From positions 868,001 through 932,000 of the forward strand of contig JAJNNX010000013.1 of assembly GCA_023159155.1 (NCBI GenBank): DNA of 64,000 nt. The letters are read 5' to 3'. Below the pieces are notes generated by a model. That model was not told the origin of the DNA. It ran no database searches and worked only from the letters and a program-made list of their open reading frames with translations. Below are positions 12,801 through 25,599 of this stretch, piece by piece. This stretch comes from Ustulina deusta. Taxonomy: Eukaryota; Ascomycota; Sordariomycetes; Xylariales; Xylariaceae. The position numbers were made by a program, and so were the translations under genes. Numbering within the stretch: position 1 is the first letter of the stretch; every line of letters starts with the position of its first letter.

Positions 12801-13170
12801 TGACTCGTCTGCACTCTTGAATAATCTTCTTGACTCTGCGCGAGCACTCCTCCCTAGCCCGCTCGTAGCCTACCGACAGTAATTCGTTGGGCCCTTCAGG
12901 GGTGCTCGGTAGGGGCACTGGATCGAAGGGTAAGACGGACAGCGCCTTGGTGTACTTTTTGGTCGAGAACCGCCTCCATATCTTGTTGATACTCTGCTGC
13001 GGGGGTGGCTTCCGCTTCTTTTTCTTCTTTTGGTTGCTATTGTTGGTGGTGGTGGCGGTTGCTTTACGAGGTGGTTCGTCTGAATCGCTCGAAGAACTGT
13101 AGCCGAATCTACTAAGATCCCGTTGGACGGAGGGGCGAGCCCTAGTCGAGGGAGCCGACTCTCTAGTCAT
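9881..13170 (-). CDS. Calpain-family (C2) cysteine protease with long charged C-terminal tail
   Basis: Four exons on minus: 13170-12769, 12697-12424, 12362-11825, 11774-9881; 1035 residues. The catalytic domain spans about residues 130-470 with all three catalytic residues: Cys200 in GALGDCWYIASLSALA, His385 in EGHAYVVMDAR and Asn406 in NPWGKIRKGVWEG. A beta-rich region follows, resembling calpain C2-like domain III (LQQLDNRYFKGLHGQYSFRLHFRI). The tail after about residue 620 is Lys/Glu/Ser-rich and coiled-coil-like, then holds short tandem DSKED/ESKEN units. Near the C-terminus, PWNAICMVGFRLYSKD looks folded. The N-terminal 100 residues are Ser/Lys-rich and probably disordered. Known fungal calpains include PalB/Rim13 in pH signalling, but that protein has a different architecture, so I do not assign the symbol. 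Activity is inferred from the intact triad. Confidence 0.92.
10618..10735 (-). repeat. 15-bp minisatellite encoding DSKED/ESKEN repeats in the calpain tail
   Basis: On the plus strand the unit is close to CTCTTTACTCTCGTT, repeated about six times with point changes. It encodes successive pentapeptides of the type DSKED and ESKEN on minus. The unit is a multiple of three, so copy-number changes would not break the frame. Confidence 0.9.
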
Positions 13171-16100
13171 TGTGTGTTTGAAATATCAAGTCAAGACAAG
13201 ATATACGCGCGAAGAAATGTGCAATCTAGTTGATTCAATTCATCAGCCAAGTAGTCCGTCTAGAGCCGTCAAAGCAACCTGCCACAAATAACCCCCGAAG
13301 GCTACCAATGGCTAGAATTTATACAAGAGATATGGACGGCAACACTCACAATTAGATCCAAATGTTGGGCAGAGCACAGAGAGCTATAGAGACAAAGGTG
13401 CGTACGCAGGTAGGTTGTAAGAGAGGTACGAGATTAGGGATCCGAATATGAAGTTAGAGGAAAGAGGGAAACATAAAAATAAAAACAAAGGAAGGACTAA
13501 ATACATAACAGGAATTGCTGACTCTCCAAGCTAACAGTTGCCGTATTATGTACATTTAGAAAGGCCCTCCTTGCAGAGAGGCTGTCATGCCGCGCACGTC
13601 GGTAAGCCAATCGAGCTCCGATCCGCCAGAACTGACTCTATTGCTGGCGGTCCTGACGGTTGAGTGGAACCCCCCCTGCAAGGCGACGTGGGGACTGGAT
13701 TCCCCGTTTGAGGAGTCGATGGACCCTCGTCTTCAAGGCGAGTGGCTCAGGAAGGCGTTGAATCATGCACGATAGGGATCATAGGAGCGGGCTGGACAAA
13801 CAGACGAGGCTCGACATGTTGGTCATGCTGGACAAAGGCAAGGGGCGTGAATGGCAGCATTCGGCTTACAATAAATATATGGACCAGCACTAATGAATAC
13901 ATGGGCCAGTTCTGGATGGGGGACATGGGCCTGTCGAGCCAGTCTGGTGTCCAAGGGTTCGACCAGCAGGGTCCACCATCTGCATCCGCCTGGGAATAGT
14001 ATCCCATGCATCAGTAGTACCTATGCAAGCAGGCATACAGTATTGGCATGCAGGGTGCAGCATAGCAGCAGTCTCAACCACCAGCTGTTCGTTTTGGTGT
14101 GTGCTGTGTGAATGCGTGGACTGCTCAGCTGCCTACAGAATGTGACTTGGCCTGCCTACCTTGACCCTTACCTCATTTTACACAACCTGCAGTCGAGGAG
14201 ATGCTGTCAGTATTAGCCGGTGTCTATCGCCTCTGGGCGTGAGCAAACAACGCTGGAATTTCCTATTGCCCAGGGACAAAAGTGAGGCGGCAAACAAGAG
14301 TCAGTTTAGTTATTAGTGTATAGGATCCGGGATACCGACCTATACTACACACAGTATAGGTATTCAGAGCTGGCTCTCCCTAGCCTACACAGGCCGTCTT
14401 AGCGATGCCGGAGGTGGATACGGTAGCTCCAATTCAGGGTCTCCCCAGCTAAACTAAAAAAAGGTGTGTCTAATAATACTAGACTAGGTACTCCCCTTTT
14501 CTATCTAGGGCTGTTCAGGGTCCTGACCCCTCCGAAAGCGTTCTCTCTTCTGGGTACACCGCACTTGGTGAAGTCTACTAACAATGTCGTGGGGGTAGTT
14601 ATCCATTATACTGGCAGAGTCTCCCTCCAATATGCTGCCGCATGTTGCAGGTAGGCATATTACAGTTCTGCGGTCTCGCCAATAATAGGTACCAGGTGGG
14701 CAGCACCTTAAGCATCCCTACTCTTATGGTAGTCCACTACTCTGACCCTCCTCCTTATCGTAGCGAATGTATGTGTTGGTACTGAAGGTATTGCATATCA
14801 AACACCAGTTTGGGACCGTAAGGATCGTCGTCAAGAGATAGGTATCCTATATTCCGTGCCTAGCACCACCGGGGCACTACCCAGGCTTACACTAGTCCGA
14901 GACTTGCCACTCCCTCGGTATTCCGATCGATACCTACCTAGGTAGGTAGATGTCGCGGAGACCTTTAGTTGCGTTGGCTTGAACTATCTAATAGCCATAC
15001 GTATTCTGTGAGAGGCACCCAGCAAAAGAGGAGCAACCGACGCATGCTAGCGCTAATAGGATTCGAACCTATCCCTCTTTATCCAGTATGCCTCCAGCAC
15101 ACCGCCGCCAGCATCATTCACCCGTTCCGCCCGTATCTTTGGCCCCCACCCGCCGCCTGCTTGTCCGGGAGACCCGGCAATCTTACCTTGGAGTTTGAGC
15201 ACATAAAGTTAACAGTCAGTCAGCCTACGCTCGTTGATACGTATGCCTACCTGCCTGCCTGGCTGCCTACTCTAGAACTTCCTTCGACAATCATTTCGCG
15301 GCTCAACTAGGTGGTTATGTGCTGTGTGTCGTCTGTAACGTCGAGTGACGCAATAGTTCATTCAGCGTGGCCCTGGCAGCATGGCAGTTTATGGTTTAAC
15401 CGACATACGGGGCGGGCAACTTTAGACTTTGGTGAAGAGACGCTCAGATCACGAGATGTTGACAGATGTCGGATAACAATGATTTATCGTCATGCAACCC
15501 GCCCGCGACAACGATCTAGTCAATCAGGGAGCGCCACAACTCAACCTCGGCGCTGAGAGATCTTGAGATGCCATCTCGTGAACACGAGCGGTAGCTAACG
15601 TCGTGGCTCTACGACCTTGGTGCATCGATATGCGCACTGCGTCGTACGACAAGACGCCTACCTATAAGCGTATCACCAGGAGTCAATACCATACCATACA
15701 CTGGCAGTCTGGATCCTCATACCCCGGAATTCTCCTATCGCGGCTCCCCACCATCCCGGCTCGTAAATGTCACGAGTCTGCAATCTGCCTTGTCAAGATG
15801 CAAGGTCGATTCTGTTTCCGAACTGCAAGGTGCTGAGCAGCTGCTGAGCAATAGTACGACAGGGGGCCTCTCATTGGAGCAGGCAGCAGTACCATGCAGA
15901 CTCGGTGAGGCGGATAATCAATAACTGGTCCCGAAATATGAATAATGGTCTGCAAGGCTCGGCTGTCACCATCATCACCTTGCGATTGCTATTCAACTCC
16001 AAACACCTTCAAGGTCAAGGTGTGCCAGGCCTATCTAAGTACTTTGCACTTAGACACAAAGTGCCAAGGGCCAACCCCTCCAAGACATTATGGAGGGACC

Positions 16101-18869
16101 CTGATCTTCACACCCGTTTCCCGAAACCGGAAAAAAAGAGAGATAAGATTGCGGACTGCTGCCCTTACTTACTTCCCGACATTGTTTGTGCTAGCGGCTC
16201 ATGCTTTATCAACCTGTCAGCTAACTAAGATCGGTAAATATTGGGGGTCTTTTTTTTTTGGACTGTTCTCGAAGAATTGGTCCTCGATCAATAACGCCCC
16301 GACTTCTGGCAAGTCGCCACGCTGCCGCCACATTAGAGCAGAAATTAGATAGGGTAGCGATGTCTTACCTTACAGTAGTACCCCTGAATCGTTCTAGTTC
16401 TCAGGGTTCGTCCAAGCCTCCAAGAACCCCAAACAAATAATCGGGGACACAGGAACGGCTTGCCGACAACGGCATCCTATTAACCTGTTAGGGCGATCTT
16501 CTTACTCAGACAGTTTTGAAAGAGTCATTCGCGCGTCGCTGTCAGCTTATTCATTAGTCACCTCTTGACGTTGTGTGCCATCCATCAGTAACTACCCCGA
16601 AGATATTGATGCAAGATCATCACCGATTTTCGTTCCCCACCGCTCCTTGTGTATTACAATTTATCACGATGTTTTTTTTTTTGCCACCGCCCACGAGGCT
16701 GTTGTCACGCCCTCCATGTTTGGTTAGGACTCCTTGCTTGGCCGATCAATGCTGATAAGAGCAAATAAGCGTGGCGTAAAATGTGTACCGGGTGCATGTC
16801 TTACCCTCCCTCCACGCAAGGGGCTGAAGAGTCCAGGCTGGCCTAAGAGCGCTCACTAAACTACTAGTATTATGTTGCCCAATGTGTCGATTTATCGTAT
16901 ATAGTCAGTTTTATGATGCAGCATATCAACACATCCAACCTTTTCAAATTGCCTTGATAATCGTTTTATTCATTAGCTCGATCATAACTCGTTAGCCAAG
17001 CTTGTCATCACAGTACCTTCGTAGAGACTTGCTGTGTAGCTGGACGAACTTCTACAATCATATTTGCAGATCACATATTTATTTTACTCAATATACAAAC
17101 TTGCTAAGCTCAGCCCTTTTTACATTACAGCGGGGGGGGAGGGGGGGTTCGGGCCAGCCAGATGGGATGGGATGGCGCCCTGGTTACAGGAAATATACTT
17201 GTGAAGAGGCTTGTGAAAGGGAAGCGCGTTTAGTGTGACATGAGAGCTGAGATTCGCACAAACATATTGGAGACTAGAGAGCTAGAACTCATGTGATTTT
17301 TACACTCTCATGATATGATGACTCCAGATCCCATAAGGCGGAACATCCCTCTCTAAGACAGTAATAAGAAATATTCGCTTTACGTGGCATTGCATTTCAA
17401 ATCGTCACTGGGTTGAGGAGGCAACCTTGCTCCACCTTACATCTAAACAGAGAGTAATATCGAATGAACTTATATCGGATCCCTTCCAAGATTCTGACGT
17501 TAGGAGATGGTGACTTGCGGGTAGGCCGAACAGTCGAGAGAAACGGGAGCACTTATCTGTTGGCGCCATTACTTGTTCCTAATGTTTCTAGACAAGATTA
17601 TTGATGCCTTGGGAATTACATACCCATTCTCTTAGTCATGGTCCCATATTCCCACCAGAAACCACATGAATACGTAGATATTGGGCTGCGAAATGGGAGA
17701 TGTAATACGAGCTGCAAGTCATGATGTAATGCCGCCAATCATGCTTTGGTTACCGCTGAATGAGGCCCCGGGAGACCCGACTGATAGCGAGGTATACACT
17801 TGTAATACGTATCCTATTTATTGAGTATGGCCCGTTGGTATTCAACGCAATAATATTTGGAATTCTCTAAACATGTGCCAGTGCGCTATCCATATAGAAG
17901 TGTCGCAGTACGCATTATACAATAGCTGTAGACTACGTTCTACGTTTTCTAGTAGTATGACAGAATAGTGCTGCAGTTCTGTTCCGGGACAAGAAGCAGA
18001 CACGCCTTCTAGACTTGGTCGTAGTTAAACTCCGTATGGCGTGCGTGAGTCGAATACAGACTAGTTATTATGTATAGCTTTCCGCTTCGAAGGATTTGAA
18101 CAGGTATTAGACCTTGTTCATATCATTTTTAGCAGGCACTCGAAAGCGTAGGATCCAATGAGATGACCATACGATTTGTAGCTGCAACATACTCATCGTT
18201 CAGCAGCTCTCAGTTATGGATTTTGCTCCTAGCTAAGCTTGGGTGCAGTTTAATCTTTATCATCCAGTTGAATATGATAGATAATAATATTGGTTCGTAC
18301 TATTTTACGCAGTTCCTTTCGTCCACGACACCTATTGTTTGAGCCATGATTAGTACCGTAATAAATCTTTCCAGGTGTATCACTTCATCTAGTAATTAAT
18401 AGTATATAAACAAGTGCGGCGCACTTATGCTATGCATTCCAGTATCATCCAACTTGTATTTGGGTAAATAGCTTAAGGCGAATGGCACGCTCTGTAGTAG
18501 TACTGTATTGCCTCTGTGCTTTAAGTATGAATTCTATCACTTGAGAAATGATAATTCCTTTCGGCCGAAAACTGAATAGATGGATATATATCTATGCATA
18601 GAGTTTTAATATGGAAGTTCTCTTTTATTTATTCCCCCCCCCCCTTTTTAAATTTAAATTTAAACTTATTTTTAATTTTTAATTTTTTATGGTCTCTGAT
18701 ATTTCTACTTTCCACTTCATCACCAAGTTTATTGTTTTAGATAAGCCACGGCTGTTGCTATTGTCCCGGAATGCTGCCCCAGAATGATCTCAGCTATAAG
18801 TTTATAACCCAAGCTGCTGTTATTTAGGGATTAAACATGAAATATCAGGTGCGTTCATAGATATCTCGG

Positions 18870-18965
18870 CATTTCTGATGACGTTTTACCTCCCTCTACT
18901 GCGAAGTTCATCATTTACCTTCACGATATTCTAATAGTGGTGAATAATCTTCTCATGTCCTACCG
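18870..18965 (+). mobile_element. Remnant of a Ty3/gypsy-type reverse transcriptase (short)
   Basis: One frame reads DDVLPPSTAKFIIYLHDIL followed by IVVNN. This resembles the RT core around the YxDD box of Ty3/gypsy elements (consensus form KFVIVYLDDILIFS), with the first catalytic Asp replaced by His and stop codons soon after. It sits in an AT-rich block. The match is only about 20 residues, so it is tentative. No LTRs, primer-binding site or integrase were recognised around it. Confidence 0.35.
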
Positions 18966-21927
18966 GCAGGCTGCTTGCGGTAACTAATAGCGGTGGACTG
19001 CTGGGAAGGCGATGCGTAGCCTCATAGTGGCCTCCCAGAGAATGTCTCCACTACCCACTAAAGAAACTGTTTTGGGAGCTGGGGGAGTCGATGCAAGATT
19101 TGTGCCATATACGGAGGCTACACAAGCGTTGGTTGCCGTAACTGCTTCATGGTGGACTTGACGAATATGAGGTGTATTCAATATATTGCCTAGACTTACT
19201 GTCATTCAGCCCTTGCCTAATACGTAATATCTGACAATGACGTACACATAGCCCGGACGTTCGAGTATAACAATTGAGATGCAACCTTGGTAGTCCAACA
19301 CGTTAAATATATAATAGCATATGGGACTGGCTATATCAGTTGCTGTTTGGTGCTACGATGCGCCGTAACACCAAGGATTGTCGAAACGAACAATAGGTAC
19401 GACTACAGGTCTATTCAACACATGTTTCTCTTACAATACTTTGATGCAAAGGGTCGTAGATGGGGGAATGTTCGATACTCGGATATGAACGGCTGGCAAT
19501 CGACTGTCTCCTCGTGAATCGAATATGTGATATGACGGAAAAAAACGAGGTCGTTAATCCATCAACTGAATACGGTATATAAGCTACTCCGCGACATGTG
19601 ATGAATTAGAGACCCGGCTATTACATACCTTTGTTTCTCGCTCGATGTGTCTAACCAAGGGTGCCTTCTATTATCCACCAATCCCTTCAGTTACCGCAAG
19701 GAGGGATGAACGAGTTGACTGGCCTGGTAAGTATAAGAATACGCGTCAGATTGCTTCTTCCATTCGTAACTCAGCATTAGCGCGCACCGTGGACCTCACC
19801 TCGTATAACAATTATTGTACAACGTCTTGGCGAAGTTGGGCGGTAAACCTTTGCGAGTGAGGACGGAGCTTTTGTTGATCGTTTCGCAGGAAAATACTTA
19901 CTTCGTCTCTCGGCTTGCTGTTCCATTAAGACCAATAAATTCTTGAATTAGATTCATCCTGCTCGCGCCGCAAGCTCTATGTTGAGGCACCCAGTCTGAT
20001 GGGAAGAGATTACGTGGAGGTCCTCCTATGATTTTCGATTGAGGGTAGCGGCTCAAGATAACCAGTCTAAGCCACCCTGAATTGATGCGCACACTAGACT
20101 AATGTAGTGGACACTACAGGGTTCGCCCAACTGGGGTAAGTCCGAATGCCTAACCGTTCGGATCGAAGTCGTAGCTTGGGTCCCAGATTGCCATGTGCAA
20201 TTAACAAGGTACCGAATGCTTGTGAGTGATGGCCGCCTCTAAAAGTCCATCTTACCAAATTCGGTTTCCAGGAGAATAACACGGGTGCACTTTTGCATCA
20301 GATACGAGAGACACTGATGACAGTGAGCCGGCCGTCCCTTGCATTTACCTACTGTAAGCGTCAGGTGTATGGGCATCTGTATGCTAGGTAGAAAAGAAGA
20401 CTACCTACCTCGCCAATGTGCGCTACTAATCCCGGATGGCTGGTGATTCTGAGCCCTGGTTACTTGGCTGAAGTCGTGTATCTGTACCTGCCGGTGGTAT
20501 ACTAGGGAGCTGGAGGTCCTGGGTCTCTTACATAGTAGGATCGCTCCCCGTTGAGATGTCGAAACGTAATTGGTCCCCATGAGGTGTTGACAGCCAACAC
20601 GACGTTCCATCAGAGTTTCTTTCTGAATCAAGCCGAGAAGCCTCGAAGTGGTTTGGCGTTGATGGCCGAAGCGATCCCTGATTGTATGGTTATCATTCGT
20701 TCGCTAGTGTAGTCGACGTTCGAGATGTTCTGCCACATTCACATTGAGTGCTCTGCGATTGGGGGACTCGCGGTCACTCACCCCACGATTTCTGCCACGA
20801 TTAGTCTAGAGGGCAAAGTGTCATGGACGGATGGAATTGGGGGGCCGGAAGAGGTGGTTCAGGGGCCAGGGTCTTTACAGGCCTATCCATGCGAGGAAAC
20901 GGTGTCTATCCTAATGAGAACCTGTTCTTGAGGCTCTTGGCCAATCCGCTCGTCGCGTTGACTCGTCGTCTTTCGGCTTCTGATAAACCACCAGCGCCCG
21001 CTCGACCACTCCCGTAGCGAGATCTGCGCTGACGATTCATCGAGGTCTCGCATGCTAGTTTCAGCTGGGTCCTATGACAGATCGAGATGACAAGTCGATT
21101 TCCCGACCTCGGTTCTTGCATGGCTGGAATTGGCTGCACTTCGAGCGCTATTGTATAGTGCTTGGCATGTCTAGTACGCTTTCCGGTCTGAAAAAAAGCA
21201 ACGACTCTTTTTTTTTTTTTTTTTTTTGTTAAATTTTAGGCAGGTTAGATCGGCTATGGTGTTGGCACACCATCACGAGCTCCCCACACCCACCTTTTGA
21301 CAGGGAACCGGACTCCTGTATCAGGAATACCAAAGTTACCAAAGTAGGTAGTCTTGACAGTGTGAAGCTGAAACTAATTGACCGTTGGACAGGTGCTGCG
21401 GCTCGCCTCTCTTCTAAGCTTCGCTTCCGGTCTAGCTATGTTGTCTATTCGTAACCGTGGATCAAGCACTAACGAGGCCTGTCTTATCAAAGCCATTATT
21501 AATAATCTACGGGGGGTGCCATGCTGCTTCGATTTCAGCGTCCCTGCATTGGCTTGGTCGCACATGGCGACTACGATCATGACATGAAAACCGTCCAGAG
21601 ATCAGACGAGGAGCCCCTGGTCAACCAACCCCCAACCCCTCACCATGCGATGCATTATGATGGTGCATTGGCAGTGCGTGGCGTGTTGAATGGCGAGAGC
21701 GATAACTGGCCGAGGAGGTGAATAGAAAATTGACAAGAGACACACCCCTCTCCCGCTACTACCGGAGATTTCTTCGGCTGACAGCGTCGCACTGCCAAAT
21801 CTCTCCGACGCCATCGCCATCATCACCTTCGTCATCGCTTTCATTGTCTTCCCTTGGAACGTCACTGTATCAAGCAAAATAGCCTGGGTGGGCCACTACA
21901 CTAGTGTAGCTTGAGGGCGTCATCGGC

Positions 21928-21949
21928 TCATCTCATCTCATCTCATCTC
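21928..21949. repeat. (CATCT)n pentanucleotide run
   Basis: About four copies of TCATC/CATCT in tandem. A second short pentanucleotide run (GGACT then GGTCT) lies at about 22399-22426, upstream of the regulator gene at 22672. Confidence 0.8.
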
Positions 21950-22671
21950 CATCGAGTAGCGCGCAGATCGTGTACAGATCTTGTATAACTCCTTTACAGT
22001 AATCCACTATACCGGGATCTGGTTCTTATTTGGATTTCATTGGCTACCGTTAGCAAGACTGCGCTATTAGACAGCGGAGCGCTAGAGGAGTCTAGTCCTG
22101 AGTCGTCTTGGAACATTGGAGACTTGTCTGAGTCTATACTACATAACTGGTTCTCTCGGCATATGGACCGGCACCACAAAAAAACAAAAAAAAAACGTTG
22201 ATATTGACGTTTCTTAGTCGGGTACAGGTACCTAGTTCGTTTCCGTGCAAGAGCTGAAGACCGAAGCATGCGACTGTTTGTTGCTTCTATTCAGCACTGT
22301 ATACATACCTAGCCTTCGCTTCCCAAATCTCGAGGTTCTTGCATAGATAGTCCCGACCGCTTCCCCGGGTTTCGCTGCCGTGGACCAGGGTTGAATTGGG
22401 ACTGGACTGGACTGGTCTGGTCTGGCTTGACAGGAGATTGGAGACTGGGAAGAGACAGGAGGCTCTACCCCCCCTGCGTTGGCAGTCTTCAGCCCAGGCC
22501 GAATTCTATTCCGTGACTGTCGCATCTTTTCCGCTTTCCTAGTTCAACTAACTTTCATCGAACTTTGTCTTCGATACCCGAGATCACTAAGATCGTATCC
22601 CCATATCCCCGGATCGCCGGGTCAAACAGATCCCGCCATCAGAATACCTAGATCTAAACACTCATTGTGCC

Positions 22672-24855
22672 ATGGATTCTTACTTGCAGAGTGTGTCGGA
22701 TCCGTCGTCGCATTCGTCGTCTCCCGAGATGTATGCGCCCGCCGTCCCTCAAACGGCGCCGACCATTTCACCACCGGGGAATGCCGACTCGCGGGGACCT
22801 ACTCAAACTGTACCAGCAGCGTGTCTTGCTTGTGTAAGTCGACAATTTTGCCATGTGTTTTTCTTTTCTTCCCTATCTTTCGTTTGTTATTTTTTATTTT
22901 CTAATGTTTTTGCCAATCAAAGTTTCTCATCATTACTGACGCATCGTCTTCATAAATCAAGCGAGGAAAACATCTCAAATGCGACGGTTCTACTCCATGC
23001 TCGCGATGTCTCTCTTCGAATTCGGAATGTGTCTACATAGCTTCTCGTCGCGGTTACAAGGGGCCGAGAAAGACTTCTACAGCCAATCCAAATAAACGGC
23101 ATGCTTCAGATTCGCCGCCTGAAGCTGACGGTGAAAGCTGCCCTATGTTGTTGGGTGCTCAGGTTCGCACGCCTGTACCGCCGACTCTGGCAACATTCAA
23201 CAGGACCATGAGCGTGCCAAATACCCCCGTATCACCCTTCGTAACCGCACCCGTGGCCAACAGTCTTCAGATTTTTCGTACCCCTTATGTCCACGATGCC
23301 AATGGCACTGTGGTTACTGTCAACAGCCAAATGCCGCGGATATCCATCCCAGAGCAATGTATCGACGCCTTCTACTTCTATTTTTATCCCGGACACCCCG
23401 CTGTTCTGCCCAAAGCACATATTATGAATCTAGCTAAAGAAAGGAGTGTCGAACATCTCCTAGCGGCCATGAGATGGGTCGGGTCGTTGTATATTCCAAG
23501 TGGCCCGGTCCGCGCTACCTTCTTCGAGGAGATGATGCGGCTTCTGTACGCCCCGGAGACCCCCATAGATGGCTTCCTAGTCCAGGCCATGGTCATCGCG
23601 ATCATCGGGCTCGACGGCTGTCGCCAAAACGAGAAAGCAAGAGATATCCTTTCCGACGCAGAGCGGATAGCTATCGAACTCGGATTGTATACTCGGCCTT
23701 ACGCCACGACGCACGGATGCGGAAACCCGAGGCTCGAGGAAAGCTGGCGGCGCACATGGTGGGATCTGTTCGTCGTGGATGGGATGATTGCTGGCGTGCA
23801 TAGACAGACAAATTTCCTCCTGTTTGATTTCACGGCGGATGTGGGACTTCCTTGCGAAGAGCATGAATATCTCTCAGGGGTAGGTAGACACCTTCGAGCC
23901 CAAAGATTTTACTCTACTCCATCACGAGCGAGCCAGAACTAACGGTCACGTATTGGCAGAAAATTCCTCGCCCGATGTATCTGGAAGATTTTGACGACCA
24001 GCTTTTCTCGGGCGAAGACCGAGAGTTCTCTTCCTTTGCCTACCGCGTGGCCTCTATCCGCAACCTGGGCCGCATGATGCGTCTGCCAGGCAGCGGTTTC
24101 TCGCCCGAAGAGAGCGTCGATAAGATCGAGTCCCTTCTGTCGAACTGGAGACTACACCTACCCAAGTCGAAGCGGGACTGTCTGAATAAAGACGGACAGC
24201 TCGACGAGATGATGTTTCAGGCATACATGATCAATCATGCGTAAGTCTGACGGGGCGCATACCCCCTTGCCCCCCTATCATGCGCAAAGTGTTCACTCTA
24301 ACTGACCCGGTCCAAAGTTGCACCATCATTTTGCACCAGCCGCTCTCGCAGCTGGACTCCTCGCCCGCCCGCGACGTCACGGCCTGCGCGCCGCACCGCG
24401 CGGTGCAGACTGGTGACAACTTCAACCTCCACACGCGCCACATCATCAAGGCGGCGTGTGAGATTAGCAAGATGGTGACATACAACGTGCCCATCACGAG
24501 CCACACGCATTTCTTCACGTGCGTGCTGACCTTGTCGTCCATCGTGCACCTGAGCAAGTGGGCCGCCGTCTACTTCATCGAGGACGAGGAGGACCTGCGC
24601 CAGCAGATCCGCCTCAACATCGGTGCTCTTAATAAGCTCAGCGCCGTCTGGAGGGCTGCGGAGACCGCCGGTGGCCAGGTCAAGGGCGTCGCGCAGGAGA
24701 TCTACCGTTCTCGCAAGGCGCAGCAGAACAACCCCCATTTCTGGGAGGGCTGCACCCAGGAGGAGATCATGAGCAGCATGTCGGCCGACGAGGGCATCAT
24801 GTCGGAGATTAACTTGTTACCTTCGGCACCTGAGTCTGTGATGCCTCCACCCTAA
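22672..24855 (+). CDS. Zn2Cys6 fungal transcription factor, complete
   Basis: Exons 22672-22833, 22962-23879, 23960-24240, 24318-24855; 632 residues. The binuclear zinc cluster spans the first intron: Cys51, Cys54, Cys61, Cys67, Cys70 and Cys77, with the canonical spacing C-x2-C-x6-C-x5-C-x2-C-x6-C. A basic linker (RRGYKGPRKT) follows. From about residue 140 there is a fungal-specific regulator domain (IDAFYFYFYPGHPAVLPK; QAMVIAIIGLDG; ESWRRTWWDLFVVDGMIAG). The C-terminal third contains HIIKAACEISKMVTYNVP and ALNKLSAVWRAAETAGGQVKG. It acts in the nucleus as a sequence-specific activator or repressor. The target pathway is unknown and no pathway gene lies beside it. The downstream neighbour is a convergent Mn-SOD 0.75 kb away. 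Confidence 0.93.
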
Positions 24856-25599
24856 CGCGCTTGGACTACGCGTGAAGAGTAGGGCGATAGTATGCACAAA
24901 TCGATATCATCGATCATATTACCTACCCACCCTATCTACCTAATCAAAAATATCAGTTCGATGTATCATCAAAAAAATTGAGGCAAGGGAACGGAAGAGG
25001 AAATCTCATTTCGTCAACGGGAGTCCGGGCTATTCATGGAGTATCTCGGGGAAAAGAAAAAAAGAAAGAAACAAAAAACCCAGAAAAAGATGGAAGAGCA
25101 GCCTTTCTGAGATGACATGCGCACGTTGGGGCATTCAGGGGGAAACACACGTCATCCCTTCGTGCTCGAAAGTGACGGTCTCGTCTCTGGCAGATAATAC
25201 GTGCTGCTTAATGAATGCGCTTTGAAGAGTGCTTACCTAGCGAATGATTGTTGTCGCCATATATTATTAATCACGAGGGTATCTAGACTTCTTCGTAATT
25301 AGCCCTATTTTGAATTGGATTAATTTTACTCCACCTACAAGACACCTGTCGAATTGAGAGGCAATCAGTGGTTATCTAGCATGGTGAGTTTCTGATAAAT
25401 GGTTCTTGATCAATCACTACCCTCAGTGAACATGAATTTTCTTTGGAAGAGATCATGATACTGTTACCCATGATGGCAAACAGATATCAAGAGCCAGGTC
25501 ATTCTCATTCTGACGCACACTCACTATCATCTCCTGTACAGCGATAGATAACAAAGCCACGATGTATGTTCTGTCATCAGTCCAAGCACCCTTCCCGCT
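24856..25599. other. Convergent intergenic region
   Basis: 744 bases between the ends of the regulator (+) and Mn-SOD (-). Purine-rich around 25050-25110, otherwise unremarkable. No gene or RNA seen. Confidence 0.5.

Larger units (their letters stand above)
13171..22671. other. 9.5-kb gene-poor region
   Basis: No ORF here is longer than about 135 codons, and none shows family motifs or frame-consistent splice joins. Contents seen: CCTA/TAGG repeats (14930-14950 and 15240-15272), G- and C-homopolymers (17130-17147; 18636-18648), an AT-rich block (about 17800-18900), a reverse-transcriptase-like fragment at about 18870-18965, a poly(T) at 21208-21228, and pentanucleotide repeats near 21928-21950 and 22400-22430. 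It probably represents decayed repetitive DNA flanked by ordinary genes. Unspliced exons of a poorly conserved gene cannot be excluded by eye. Confidence 0.5.

Noticed and set aside
15048..15120. tRNA-like T-arm on the minus strand (ATAGG-TTCGAAT-CCTAT followed by TAGCGCT)
   Set aside because: The T-stem and loop are perfect, but no matching 5' acceptor strand, D-arm or anticodon arm with a 7-base loop could be folded. It is at most a relic.
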